In this document: piece by piece, positions 25,454 to 33,761 of the stretch | Position numbering within the stretch: position 1 is the stretch's first letter | How the letters are laid out: the number at the start of each line of letters is the position of its first letter | DNA from: Pantoea sp. AS-PWVM4 | GTDB lineage: Bacteria; Pseudomonadota; Gammaproteobacteria; Enterobacterales; Enterobacteriaceae | Length of the DNA: 64,000 bases | Direction of reading: 5' to 3' | Assembly (NCBI RefSeq): GCF_000468095.1 | Contig: NZ_ASZC01000006.1 | Span: 62,001 to 126,000 of the forward strand | The notes under the pieces: generated by a model | Told to the model about the DNA's origin: nothing | What the model saw: the letters and a program-made list of their open reading frames with translations, nothing else | Databases searched by the model: none | Translations under genes and position numbers: made by a program

Positions 25454-26149
25454 ATGTTGCAGAAAAGTCAGCGGTCAGGCCAGCACAATCTTGCGCTGGT
25501 GATGGGGTGTGCATGGCTATTTGCCGTGTCCTGCCCGGTATTGGCCTGGGATGAGAACAGCCAGGATCAGCCGGTAGCTTCGCCGGATTACAACGCCATA
25601 CTTGCCGAAAAAATTTCCCAAAATCACCTGATGTTGACAGAAAATAGCACCAATAATCTGATGGATGCCGCGCTGAATGCACCGGGTGAGGCCGTGGTCA
25701 GCGTCCATACCGAAGCGGCCAGCGTCGGTGCTAACCCTTTTACTCATCGCATGTCGGCAGGCTGGCAGTTACCTGTCAATGAGACGCTCACGACCGGGCC
25801 GGTGGCGCAATACGCTGTCGACTCGTCACCGCTGAGCTGCCCGCAGTGCGCATTCGTTGAACCTGATAAAGATGATCACATTGCATCATTGGGGTGGCGC
25901 GTTGATTCCAGCCTTGGCTGGATAGCCCCTTACGCACAGATTAGCTACAGCCACCAATTGGGGGAGATGAATTTCACCCCGCGCAGTGATGAAGGGATCG
26001 CACGGGAGAACAACTGGATGGATGTCAGCGTCGGCGCCAATATGCCGCTGGGGCAACATCTGTCGGCTTTTGCCTCATTCTCGCAAAACGGTGCCATGAG
26101 CAGCGGTGAGCAGTTCATTTATAGCCTCGGTGTCAGCGCCAGTTTTTAA
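25454..26149 (+). CDS. Small secreted outer-membrane beta-barrel protein (autotransporter-barrel-like)
   Basis: 231 residues with AGGAG 7 bases before the ATG. A signal peptide is followed by a cleavage region near VLAWDEN (about residue 32) and about 60 helix-like polar residues. Alternating amphipathic strands then run from SAGWQLPVNETL to SLGVSASF, ending in the terminal phenylalanine typical of barrels assembled by BAM. The last part (WMDVSVGANMPLGQHLSAFASFSQNGAMSSGEQF) reads like the final strands of autotransporter beta-domains, but the protein is too short for a 12-strand barrel with passenger. A Cys-x2-Cys (SCPQC) lies mid-protein. It could be a free-standing small porin-like barrel or the remnant of an autotransporter. 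Confidence 0.65.
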   Translation: MLQKSQRSGQHNLALVMGCAWLFAVSCPVLAWDENSQDQPVASPDYNAILAEKISQNHLMLTENSTNNLMDAALNAPGEAVVSVHTEAASVGANPFTHRMSAGWQLPVNETLTTGPVAQYAVDSSPLSCPQCAFVEPDKDDHIASLGWRVDSSLGWIAPYAQISYSHQLGEMNFTPRSDEGIARENNWMDVSVGANMPLGQHLSAFASFSQNGAMSSGEQFIYSLGVSASF

Positions 26150-26186
26150 TCGGCATAAAATGAGAAGTAAATAAGGATGATAAAAA

Positions 26187-26211
26187 TATAATAAGGATGC
26201 TAATCATTATC
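26187..26211 (+). promoter_or_regulatory. Promoter -10 overlapped by a Fur box
   Basis: A perfect TATAAT stands at 26187-26192. The 19 bases from 26193 to 26211 (AAGGATGCTAATCATTATC) match the Fur consensus at 15 of 19 positions, with the whole right half exact. This is the placement expected for iron-dependent repression of the following membrane-protein gene. Confidence 0.65.
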
Positions 26212-26223
26212 ATTGGTAACAAC

Positions 26224-26892
26224 ATGCGCGACAATTTATTTATACTTGGCCGTGAATTATCGGCTTTTTTCATCAGTGGGCTGGTTTTAGTTTTTGCGAT
26301 GGCGATGGTCTACATCGACGTCAACTGGATGAACGATGCGATGAAGGAGACTTCATTCACCGAAGTGACGCAAGAAATCATGCTGGCAATTAACGCCGGA
26401 CTGTTTTTTATCGCCTCACGTCAACGACCCGCTTTGATTCTGGTGGGTGGATTCTTTACCTGCATGCTGATCCGCGAGCTGGATTTTCTGTTCGACATCA
26501 TCAAGCATGGCTGCTGGGTATGGTTTGCTCTGGCAGTCACCGCAGCCTCACTGGCAATGGCCTTGCGTCAGCCTAAACAGATTTTACCGGGCCTGGTCGA
26601 ACTGGTTCAGCACCGGAGTTGGCAAATGATGGCGAGTGGCTTGCTGGCTGTGCTGGTGTTCTCTCGCCTGTTTGGTATGCACCAGCTATGGGAGCATCTG
26701 ATGTTGGATGGCTACAACCGCGTGGTGAAAAATATGGCTGAGGAAGGCAGTGAGCTGCTGGGTTACAGTCTTTGCCTCATCGCCTCGGTGCGTTATTTGT
26801 GGCAAACCCGTCCACAGCTCGCTAACGCCCCGGCTGCTGCCAAAGCGAGTTCCAATATGAATCACGCCCAGCCTCAGATCGCTACCCGCTAA
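26224..26892 (+). CDS. Six-TM inner-membrane protein, probably iron-regulated
   Basis: 222 residues from the ATG at 26224. A start at 26197 would put the Fur box inside the gene and leaves no room for a ribosome site. Six hydrophobic segments are visible (about residues 13-35, 50-67, 73-92, 98-117, 138-156, 175-193), with a polar C-terminal tail rich in Ala, Asn and Gln. Charged or polar residues inside the membrane region ([25 protein letters not shown]) with His, Glu and Asp could bind metal or haem. No family is recognised. A role in iron-limited growth is suggested only by the upstream Fur-like site. Confidence 0.75.
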   Translation: MRDNLFILGRELSAFFISGLVLVFAMAMVYIDVNWMNDAMKETSFTEVTQEIMLAINAGLFFIASRQRPALILVGGFFTCMLIRELDFLFDIIKHGCWVWFALAVTAASLAMALRQPKQILPGLVELVQHRSWQMMASGLLAVLVFSRLFGMHQLWEHLMLDGYNRVVKNMAEEGSELLGYSLCLIASVRYLWQTRPQLANAPAAAKASSNMNHAQPQIATR

Positions 26893-26995
26893 CCTTTTTT
26901 GGCGATCCTGCGCGCTAAAACAGGTACACTGCAACCATAGCGTCGGACGAGGAAATTCGTTCGACGCACTGGGTTTGTCAACGTCAGGTTTCTTC

Positions 26996-27532
26996 ATGTC
27001 AGTCAAAATCTTAACTTCTACGTTGGTCGGGTTAGATGGCTTTTGCCATGACCCGATCGCGGTGCTGCAACAGGCAGAAAACGGCACGCTGGCGGTGTTG
27101 CAGCATAACGCGCCGGCGTTTTATGCGCTGACGCCACAACGGCTGGCGCAATTGCTGGCGCTGGAAGCCGCCGCGCAGCAACCCAACGATGTCACCCTGG
27201 ATGACAGCTTGTTTGACACTCCGCTTGCCCCGATAGCGACGCCGGTCGGTAAATTTGCCATGTATGCGGGCTGGCAGCCCGATGCCGATTTTCAACGTCA
27301 GGCGGCAATCTGGGGTGTGGCGCTGAGTGAACCGGTGACGGCGGCTGAGCTGGCGACCTTTGTGGCTTACTGGCAGGCTGAAGGTCGTCTGTTTCATCAT
27401 GTGCAGTGGCAACAGAAACTGGCGCGCAGCGTGCAGATGAACCGGGCCGCCAATGGCGGTCAGCCGAAGCGCGATATCACGCAGATCAGCAATACTGATT
27501 ATGATATTCCCGATGGTTTTCGAGGTGAATGA
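26996..27532 (+). CDS. dnaT: Primosomal protein DnaT
   Basis: 178 residues from the ATG at 26996; an upstream TTG at 26975 is rejected. The sequence follows E. coli Dna[21 protein letters not shown] near 40-60, the DnaT oligomer domain core [20 protein letters not shown] and [24 protein letters not shown] at about 90-145, then a flexible C-terminal tail. DnaT helps PriA and PriB load DnaB at stalled forks through DnaC. Its TGA overlaps the dnaC start by one base, so the two are translated together. In E. coli the pair lies far from tag and yiaD, so the position here is a rearrangement. Confidence 0.95.
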   Translation: MSVKILTSTLVGLDGFCHDPIAVLQQAENGTLAVLQHNAPAFYALTPQRLAQLLALEAAAQQPNDVTLDDSLFDTPLAPIATPVGKFAMYAGWQPDADFQRQAAIWGVALSEPVTAAELATFVAYWQAEGRLFHHVQWQQKLARSVQMNRAANGGQPKRDITQISNTDYDIPDGFRGE

Positions 27533-28272
27533 TGAAAACGCCGAACGATCTATTCAACCGCCTGAAAAAACTGATGCCGACAGAGGTAAAGCCAAAATTC
27601 ACCAGTGGCGAGGAGCTGCTGGCCTGGAATCAGGAGCAGGGTCGTCTGCGTTCTGAGGCGATTGTGCGTGAAAACCGCGCAATGAAAATGCAGCGCATCA
27701 TGGGCCGTTCCGGTATCCGTGAGTTGCATATGAATTGCTCGTTCGACAACTATCGGGTGGAAAACGAAGGGCAGCGCAAAGCGTTGAGTCTGGCGAGGGA
27801 ATACGCTGCGGGTTTTGATAACAGTATCTCCAGCTTTGTGTTTTCCGGCCGCCCTGGCACCGGTAAAAACCATCTGGCGGCGGCTATCGGCAATGATCTG
27901 ATTATTCGCGGTAAAAGCGTGCTGATTGTCACCGTGGCAGATTTGATGTCGAGCATGAAAGGCACCTTCAGCGGTGGCAGCGATATCACCGAAGAACGCC
28001 TGTTGCAGGATCTCAGCACCGTCGATCTGCTGGTGATCGATGAGATCGGTATGCAGAGCGAATCACGCTATGAAAAAGTGATCATCAACCAGATTGTTGA
28101 TCGCCGCTCCTCGTCGAAACGCCCGACGGGCATGTTGTCAAACCTCGACCCTGCCGGTATGAACGCGCTATTGGGCGAGCGCGTAATGGACCGTATGCGC
28201 CTGGGCAACAGCTTGTGGGTACGCTTCGATTGGGAAAGTTACCGCAGCCGCGTGCGCGGCGATGAGTATTAA
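27532..28272 (+). CDS. dnaC: Helicase loader DnaC
   Basis: 246 residues. The N-terminal DnaB-binding part (LFNRLKKLMP...EELLAWNQEQG) and basic linker precede an AAA+ domain. This has Walker A GRPGTGKNHLA at about 107-117, Walker B DLLVIDEIG near 166-174, sensor 1 region KRPTGMLSN and the arginine finger region GERVMDRM. It loads the replicative helicase DnaB at oriC and at restart forks. Two ATGs occur in tandem (27529 and 27532) and the second corresponds to the E. coli start. The Walker A asparagine after Lys matches chromosomal DnaC, which argues against a phage-derived loader. Confidence 0.96.
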   Translation: MKTPNDLFNRLKKLMPTEVKPKFTSGEELLAWNQEQGRLRSEAIVRENRAMKMQRIMGRSGIRELHMNCSFDNYRVENEGQRKALSLAREYAAGFDNSISSFVFSGRPGTGKNHLAAAIGNDLIIRGKSVLIVTVADLMSSMKGTFSGGSDITEERLLQDLSTVDLLVIDEIGMQSESRYEKVIINQIVDRRSSSKRPTGMLSNLDPAGMNALLGERVMDRMRLGNSLWVRFDWESYRSRVRGDEY

Positions 28273-28388
28273 TTATCCAACCTCATTTTATCTGGTGCGC
28301 TACGTCAAAAATGACAACAAAGTCTGAGATAAAGCGCACCCGTACACTGCTACACTGAACCTCTACCATTCTGCCGGTTGAGGTTGTC

Positions 28389-29522
28389 ATGAAAACGATG
28401 GGCAAAGGGCCAGCGTTACTAAGACTGAATAACCTGAAGCGGGTGATGACGCAGCTGCGGCAAACCCGAGTGACCTCCCGCCAGGATTTAGCCCAGGCAT
28501 TAACCCTCAGCAAAAATACCGTTTCGCTGATTGTGGATGATCTGCTGGCGCAGGGGTTAATCAACGAACTGGGGCCGGTGAGTGTCGCGGCTGCCGGGCG
28601 ACCGAAAATCGAGATATCGCTCCGCCCGGAGAAACTCAAAAGTGCGGGCATTATGGTCGAACGGCAGGCGATACACTGGCGAGTTTGCGACTATTTCTCG
28701 CAGGTGATTGCCGAGCAAACCTGGCGTTCGGAAACCAGCGACCCGGCGTTACTGCTCCAGGAGCTGGTGGAGTGCTGCCAGGCCCTGCGTGCAGCGCACC
28801 CGGAACTGATTGGCATCGCGATCGGTTTTCCTGGCATCGTCGATCCGCAACGCGGTTGGATGCATTTTTCTTCCCATCTTGGCTGGCAGGATGTTGATCT
28901 GCTGACGCCGCTACGGCGCGGGATTGACCTGCCACTGCGCATCATGAATAACGTCAAGGCAGCGGCTTTGCTGTCGGTGCAGCAACTGGCGCTGGACAAA
29001 AGCCAAAGCCATTTCTATCTCCGTATTGCCGAAGGGATTGGCGGGGCGTTGGTGCAGCACGGCGAAGTGTTTACCGGCAGCAGCTGGACCGCGGGTGAAG
29101 TTGGGCATCTCACCGTACAGCCTGACGGTCCACGCTGTAGCTGTGGCCGCCTGGGTTGCCTGGAAGCGCTGGTCAGTCAGCCAGCCATTCAACAGCAACT
29201 GTTGCGCCGCAAGCCGGGTTTGCGCTGGCAAAATCGTGACAGTGAACCGGCGATTGTGGATGCGGTATTGAGTGAGGCAGGGGCGCAGCTCGGCAGTGCG
29301 TTGAGCCAGGTGATGCTACTGCTTAATCCGGCCAGCATAATGATTGATGCCGCGTGGAATGCCTGCCCGGCCTTTACCAGAGCCGTACAGCAGGCGGCGG
29401 AGGTGAGTACGTTGGCGTTTACCTTCACCCATACCGCGCTGCATTTTCTGCCGCAGCGTATTGATCCTGCCAACGGTTTGGCGCTGGCAGTGATTGAACA
29501 GTATGAGCAGCGGATGGATTAA
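28389..29522 (+). CDS. ROK-family transcriptional regulator
   Basis: 377 residues. The N-terminal winged helix (LRQTRVTSRQDLAQALTLSKNTVSLIVDDLLAQGLI) is joined to an ROK fold with GIAIGFPGIVDP near 135 and the zinc-binding motif EVGHLTVQPDGPRCSCGRLGCLEAL near 240-265. This is the NagC/Mlc/XylR-type repressor class, usually controlled by a sugar or phosphosugar. The nearest sugar gene is the convergent MFS sugar porter at 29573-31036, with only a palindromic repeat between them; its actual regulon is not evident. It is not the AraC-type XylR of the xyl operon, which is present elsewhere in the window. Confidence 0.88.
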   Translation: MKTMGKGPALLRLNNLKRVMTQLRQTRVTSRQDLAQALTLSKNTVSLIVDDLLAQGLINELGPVSVAAAGRPKIEISLRPEKLKSAGIMVERQAIHWRVCDYFSQVIAEQTWRSETSDPALLLQELVECCQALRAAHPELIGIAIGFPGIVDPQRGWMHFSSHLGWQDVDLLTPLRRGIDLPLRIMNNVKAAALLSVQQLALDKSQSHFYLRIAEGIGGALVQHGEVFTGSSWTAGEVGHLTVQPDGPRCSCGRLGCLEALVSQPAIQQQLLRRKPGLRWQNRDSEPAIVDAVLSEAGAQLGSALSQVMLLLNPASIMIDAAWNACPAFTRAVQQAAEVSTLAFTFTHTALHFLPQRIDPANGLALAVIEQYEQRMD

Positions 29523-29537
29523 CCTCCCTTCCGATGC

Positions 29538-29566
29538 GTAGCGGCGCGATTTATCGCGCGCCGCTA
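29538..29566. repeat. REP-like element, copy E (compact form)
   Basis: The arm GTAGCGGCGCGATTTATCGC runs directly into CGCGCCGCTA, making a self-contained hairpin without the usual spacer. It lies between the convergent stops of the ROK regulator and the sugar porter. Confidence 0.85.
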
Positions 29567-29572
29567 TATGTG

Positions 29573-31036
29573 TTAATGACGCGGAATATTCAGCGATTCA
29601 CTGGTTTTCGTGCTGCCGGTACTGGCCGGCACTTCGGCCTCAACATTAAACTTCTCCAGCACCAGACCGTGAATTTTCTCCAGCGATACCCCAGCGGTTT
29701 CCGGTAAATAACGGAAAGTGAAGAAGTACATACCGAGTGAGAAGATTGCGAACAGCAGCAGCGGGAAACCACCGTGGAACATGTCGATCAGCAGCGGATT
29801 GCTGTTCATGATCGGGAAGGTGGTGCTGATGACAAAGTTTGCCATCGACATCGCACAAATCGAGATCCCGACGCAGATGGAGCGAATTTCCGTCGGGAAG
29901 ATTTCACCCAGCACCGTCCAGACAATCTGTCCCCAGGTCATGCCGAAGAAAATCATATACGCGAACAGGCCGATCACCGGCAGCAGGCCAGGCAGATGAT
30001 AGTAGAAGGCAATAAACGAGTAAGCGAGGAAGATGCAGGAGGTGATTGCGCCAAGCAGCAGCAGCTTGCGACGTCCGACTTTATCAATCAGCGTCATCCC
30101 GGCCAGCACGCCGATGAACTGACAGACCGACAGCCAGAAGGTTTGTAACAACGCCGAATCGACACTCCCCGAGACATTCTTCAGCAGCGTCGGACCGAAA
30201 TACTGAATCACGTTAATGCCACTGATTTGGTTGCCTACCGCCAGACCGATGCCGATCACCAGCAAAGGCACGGTGGTTTTATCCAGACGGAAGCGCGCTT
30301 TATGCTGGCTTGCCGTCTCAGCGGAGAACGAGTGTTTGATCTCGCTAAAGACGCTCTCCGCATGTTCGCGATTGGAGATTTTGGTCAGCGTATCCAGCGC
30401 GGCATCGTACTTGCCTTTCAGCACGTTCCAGCGTGGTGATTCCGGGATAAAGGCGATAAAGAAGATAAACAGCGCGCACGGCACCAGCGCCGTCGCCAGA
30501 ATGTAGCGCCAGCCCAGGGCGATCATCGCGTCAGGCAGCATCGATTTGGTGATGAAGTAGTTGGTCAGCAGCACCACCGATTGTCCACCGACACAACACA
30601 CCGCATAAAGCGCCGTGGTGCGGCCACGAAATTTGGAGGGTGACAGCTCGGCCAGATATATGGGAGAGATCACCGAAGCGAGGCCGATTGCCAGGCCACC
30701 AATCATGCGGAAAATGACGAACACCGTGAAATTATGCGCAATGGCGGTGCCAATGACCGAAACGGTAAACAGTAACGCGGTGATGGCGAGAGACTTTTTA
30801 CGTCCCAGCACATCGCTCAAACGTGGCGCGATAAAGCAGCCGACCAGACTGCCAAGCAGGATGTTAGACACTGCCCAGCCGGTTTCTGCTGGCGTCAGTT
30901 GGAAGTATTCACTTAATGGTTCGATGGCACCGGAGATGATGGAAGAGTCATACCCCATCAGCAGTCCGCCAAATGCGGCGACGGTACAGCAGAGGATGAC
31001 ATACTTCATGTTGTAGCGTTTTTGCCTGGTATTCAT
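29573..31036 (-). CDS. MFS sugar porter (AraE/XylE/GalP class)
   Basis: 487 residues with 12 hydrophobic segments. Sugar-porter signatures are visible: GGLLMGYDSSIISGAI in TM1, PRLSDVLGRKKSL between TM2 and TM3, FRMIGGLAIGLAS, PESPRWNVLKGKYDAA before the central loop, NQISGINVIQYFGPTLL in TM7 and YLPETAGVSLEKI at the C-terminus. It imports a hexose, pentose or inositol by proton symport in the inner membrane. AAGGGG precedes the ATG. It is divergent from a GntR-like LacI repressor and convergent with the ROK regulator, and either may regulate it. The sugar cannot be told from sequence. Confidence 0.92.
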   Translation of the reverse strand: MNTRQKRYNMKYVILCCTVAAFGGLLMGYDSSIISGAIEPLSEYFQLTPAETGWAVSNILLGSLVGCFIAPRLSDVLGRKKSLAITALLFTVSVIGTAIAHNFTVFVIFRMIGGLAIGLASVISPIYLAELSPSKFRGRTTALYAVCCVGGQSVVLLTNYFITKSMLPDAMIALGWRYILATALVPCALFIFFIAFIPESPRWNVLKGKYDAALDTLTKISNREHAESVFSEIKHSFSAETASQHKARFRLDKTTVPLLVIGIGLAVGNQISGINVIQYFGPTLLKNVSGSVDSALLQTFWLSVCQFIGVLAGMTLIDKVGRRKLLLLGAITSCIFLAYSFIAFYYHLPGLLPVIGLFAYMIFFGMTWGQIVWTVLGEIFPTEIRSICVGISICAMSMANFVISTTFPIMNSNPLLIDMFHGGFPLLLFAIFSLGMYFFTFRYLPETAGVSLEKIHGLVLEKFNVEAEVPASTGSTKTSESLNIPRH

Positions 31037-31428
31037 TGTTATAGCCCCTTGTCTCTACGGCCTGAACGTTGCTTGTCCAGAAAGAGGAATGTTGTAGGTT
31101 GTCGATGTTCCGTTTCTTCACGCAGGGTACTCAATATTGAAATATATTTTCTAAATGGATATTTTTGGATCATTTTTTCCGAAATGTGTGAGGCGTGTTG
31201 CGAAAATTATGGTTTGAGTTAAATCGACTAATGTTTATCCAGATGAAATGATAGGTTTTTTGTCATTTTTGCCGAAGGGGGAGGTTGCACGGCTTGCTTT
31301 TTACTGGAATTTTCATTCTGAAAAGACGCGTTGAAAAGGGGCTGTAGCAGCGGCACTCCGTGGTTTCATTTTTTTCCGGGCAGCAGGCATAATACATTGA
31401 TTGAAAGGCCGTCTTTGCGGATATCGCG
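31037..31428. promoter_or_regulatory. Divergent control region of the sugar porter and its LacI neighbour
   Basis: 392 bases without a gene, AT-rich in the centre (31140-31260). It must hold both promoters. A weak CRP-like half-site TGTGA occurs near 31189. I see no convincing LacI-type palindrome. Confidence 0.5.
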
Positions 31429-32421
31429 ATGAAAACGCAGCGCATCACTCTGGATGATATTGCCACCCTGGCGGGGGTCACCAAGATGACGGTGAGCCGA
31501 TATTTACGTACGCCGGAAAAAGTTAAAACGGAAACGGCCGACAAAATTGCCAGCGTGATTGCCGAGATTGGTTATACGCCCGATCCTGACAACCTTGCTC
31601 AGACCAGTTCCAGCCCGCCGCGCATTGGTGTGCTTATTCCTTCCTTTAATAATCAAATCTTTGCCGACCTGCTGGCGGGTATCGAATCGGTGACCAGCGC
31701 TCAGGGGTATCAAACGTTGGTGGTCAATTACGACTACAACCCGCAACGGGAAGAGGAACAAATCGCCACGGTACTGGCGTTGAATATTAAAGGGCTGATC
31801 CTCACAGAATCGGTGCACACCGTACGCGCAGAAAAATACCTCAAAGCGGCCAGTATCCCGGTGGCGGAGGTGATGGGGCTGACCGAGGCGCGCGATCGTA
31901 TCAATGTGGGTTTTGACAACTATCGTGCTGGTTACGACATGACGGCAATGCTGCTGGCAAGCGGCAAAAAACGCGTAATCTACTTTGGCTCTATGTCGGA
32001 CCGTCGTGATGAACAACGCTACGCCGGTTATTGTGATGCGGTGTCAGCGGCGGGGTTGCCGGAAGGGCGCATTGTGCCGAACAAAGTCTCCTCAGTGTCG
32101 ATTGGTACCGGCATGATGACGCTGGCGCGCCAGCTCTACCCGGATATGGACGCGATTCTGTGTACCAATGATGATCTGGCGGTGGGGGTGTTGCAGGAGT
32201 GCCATGCCGCTGGCATTGCGGTGCCTCAATCGATGGCAATCGCCGGTTTCCACGGGCTGGAAATTGGTCAGGTCACCACGCCCCGCCTGGCGAGTGTCAT
32301 CACGCCACGTTTTGAAATGGGTAAAGTGGCGACAGAGATTGTCATCAAAAAGATTAACCATCTGCCGACCATCGAACAGGTCAACCTGCACTATCGTTTA
32401 TCGATGGGTGCCACCATCTGA
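31429..32421 (+). CDS. LacI-family repressor, GntR/IdnR-like
   Basis: 330 residues. The helix-turn-helix ITLDDIATLAGVTKMTVSRYLRTPEKV closely resembles that of the gluconate repressor GntR. The effector domain shares blocks with it: GVLIPSFNNQIFADLLAGIESVTSAQGYQTLV, INVGFDNYRAGYDMT, CTNDDLAVGVLQECHAAGI and AIAGFHGLEIGQV. Members respond to gluconate, idonate or related sugar acids. It is divergent from the sugar porter, with 392 bases between. No gluconate kinase or permease adjoins it, so whether it senses gluconate is open. Confidence 0.88.
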   Translation: MKTQRITLDDIATLAGVTKMTVSRYLRTPEKVKTETADKIASVIAEIGYTPDPDNLAQTSSSPPRIGVLIPSFNNQIFADLLAGIESVTSAQGYQTLVVNYDYNPQREEEQIATVLALNIKGLILTESVHTVRAEKYLKAASIPVAEVMGLTEARDRINVGFDNYRAGYDMTAMLLASGKKRVIYFGSMSDRRDEQRYAGYCDAVSAAGLPEGRIVPNKVSSVSIGTGMMTLARQLYPDMDAILCTNDDLAVGVLQECHAAGIAVPQSMAIAGFHGLEIGQVTTPRLASVITPRFEMGKVATEIVIKKINHLPTIEQVNLHYRLSMGATI

Positions 32422-32440
32422 ATCACAATACCCACACTCC

Positions 32441-32488
32441 GTAACAGCGCGATTTATCGCGCTGTTTTCATTTGCGCGATAAATCGCT
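32441..32488. repeat. REP-like palindromic element, copy F (diverged)
   Basis: GTAACAGCGCGATTTATCGC and TGCGCGATAAATCGC flank a short spacer. The outer GTAGCGG end has changed to GTAACAG. It separates the GntR-like gene from the convergent acyltransferase gene. Confidence 0.8.
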
Positions 32489-33523
32489 TTAATCGCGTGC
32501 GGTGCTGCCGGCGATGGAGGGTGGCGTGTGGTGCGCGCGTTTCAGGAAGCGGCTTTCCAGCAAATTCCATGAGGTGTAGGCCAGCGCCAGGGTGATAACT
32601 ATCGTCATCAGCAAGCCCAGGTAAGCGTTGGCGGTGAAAACCCCAAAGTGTTGCAACACCTGAATGATCGGCCAGTGGTAGAGGTACATGCCGTAAGACA
32701 GGTCGCCATACTGGCTGATTTTAATCTCGCTACACAGGTTGGTGCAGAACAGAATCACCACGGAAGAGAACGCGATGGGTTCAATAAGGAAGGAGTAGTC
32801 GGTGTTTTTGAACAACAAAAACAGCACCAGCGAAACAATGGTGATCTCTTTCAGGCGGTCAAAAGTGGGTTGATGCGTTGCCAGCAGACTGCCAAAGAAG
32901 AAGAAAGAGGCGAGCGAAATAAACTGTTTCGCCAGGGTATCGGCTTTCGGACCGGTATACACCATCGAGAAAAAGAAGAACCACAGGCTGGAGATGATGA
33001 AAATCGCCGTCCAGACTTTCAACGGGCTCTTCTTCATCAGCGGCAGCACAAAGGGCAGCAGTACGTAAAGCGTCAGCTCGGCCTTAATCGTCCACAGCGA
33101 TCCATCCATCGGCTGGTTGGGGTTATTGGTAAACACTCCGGGCAGCGAAGGCTGGATGAAGTTGAGGAACGAAAAGTTCGCAATGAGATACTTAATCGAT
33201 TCTTTGTTCTTCAGAAAATCGACCAGAGGCAGCGTGGTGACGCACATCCCAATCACGAAACACATAATCACCACGAATATATAGGCGGGGAGAATGCGTT
33301 GTGCACGTTTAATAAAATAGGAGGTCAGCGATTTACTTCTCAAGTAACTTTTTGCAATAAGAAAACCACTTATTGCGAAAAATCCTCTTACGGCAAAATC
33401 ACTATTCAGGAAGTGCGAGAGGAAACGAATGTCAGCATTTCTCGTCACTTCTGCCGAATGCACCAGTAACACGATAAAGGCGAGCGATAGTCGGACGATG
33501 TCGAAGTTATTTTTTTCGTTCAT
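32489..33523 (-). CDS. Acyltransferase-3 family membrane protein
   Basis: 344 residues with about ten membrane helices. The N-terminal FDIVRLSLAFIVLLVHSAEV contains the acyltransferase-3 Arg-His pair (RLSLA...VHS). GFFAISGFLIAKSYLRSKSLTSYFIKRAQRILPAY is the family's second signature and YGMYLYHWPIIQ the C-terminal one. Such proteins O-acetylate exported polysaccharides or lipids at the inner membrane. The gene is more AT-rich than flanking housekeeping genes. It is followed upstream on the same strand by an EpsG-like polymerase gene 239 bases away, and a secreted esterase is divergent from that, which together suggest an exopolysaccharide-related segment. Confidence 0.88.
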   Translation of the reverse strand: MNEKNNFDIVRLSLAFIVLLVHSAEVTRNADIRFLSHFLNSDFAVRGFFAISGFLIAKSYLRSKSLTSYFIKRAQRILPAYIFVVIMCFVIGMCVTTLPLVDFLKNKESIKYLIANFSFLNFIQPSLPGVFTNNPNQPMDGSLWTIKAELTLYVLLPFVLPLMKKSPLKVWTAIFIISSLWFFFFSMVYTGPKADTLAKQFISLASFFFFGSLLATHQPTFDRLKEITIVSLVLFLLFKNTDYSFLIEPIAFSSVVILFCTNLCSEIKISQYGDLSYGMYLYHWPIIQVLQHFGVFTANAYLGLLMTIVITLALAYTSWNLLESRFLKRAHHTPPSIAGSTARD

Positions 33524-33728
33524 ATCTGCATTCTTTCATTGAGTGACGTTGCGCCAGTAAAATCGTTATTAGATTTTACATGAGTTGTTAGGAATATTCC
33601 GATCACTGCTGACGCAGATGTACTACTATTAGAGTTTTAAAAGGTTCAAAAATCAAGTGAAGCCCTGATGAGGGAAGATATTCGGATTTTCCTTATGTGT
33701 CCATCGGGGTATTCTTAAATAGAGGAAG

Positions 33729-33755
33729 ATGCGCTGGCATTGGATGCCAGCGCAT
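33729..33755 (-). terminator. Perfect 12-bp stem-loop after the EpsG-like gene
   Basis: ATGCGCTGGCAT and ATGCCAGCGCAT enclose a 3-base loop, starting 6 bases past the stop codon. The minus strand continues CTTCCTCTATTT, a weak T tract, so it is a likely transcript end. Confidence 0.6.
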
Positions 33756-33761
33756 TAGAAA

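Noticed and set aside
27532..28272. dnaC as a phage replication gene
   Set aside because: It is paired with dnaT, matches the chromosomal E. coli protein throughout, and no phage genes are nearby.
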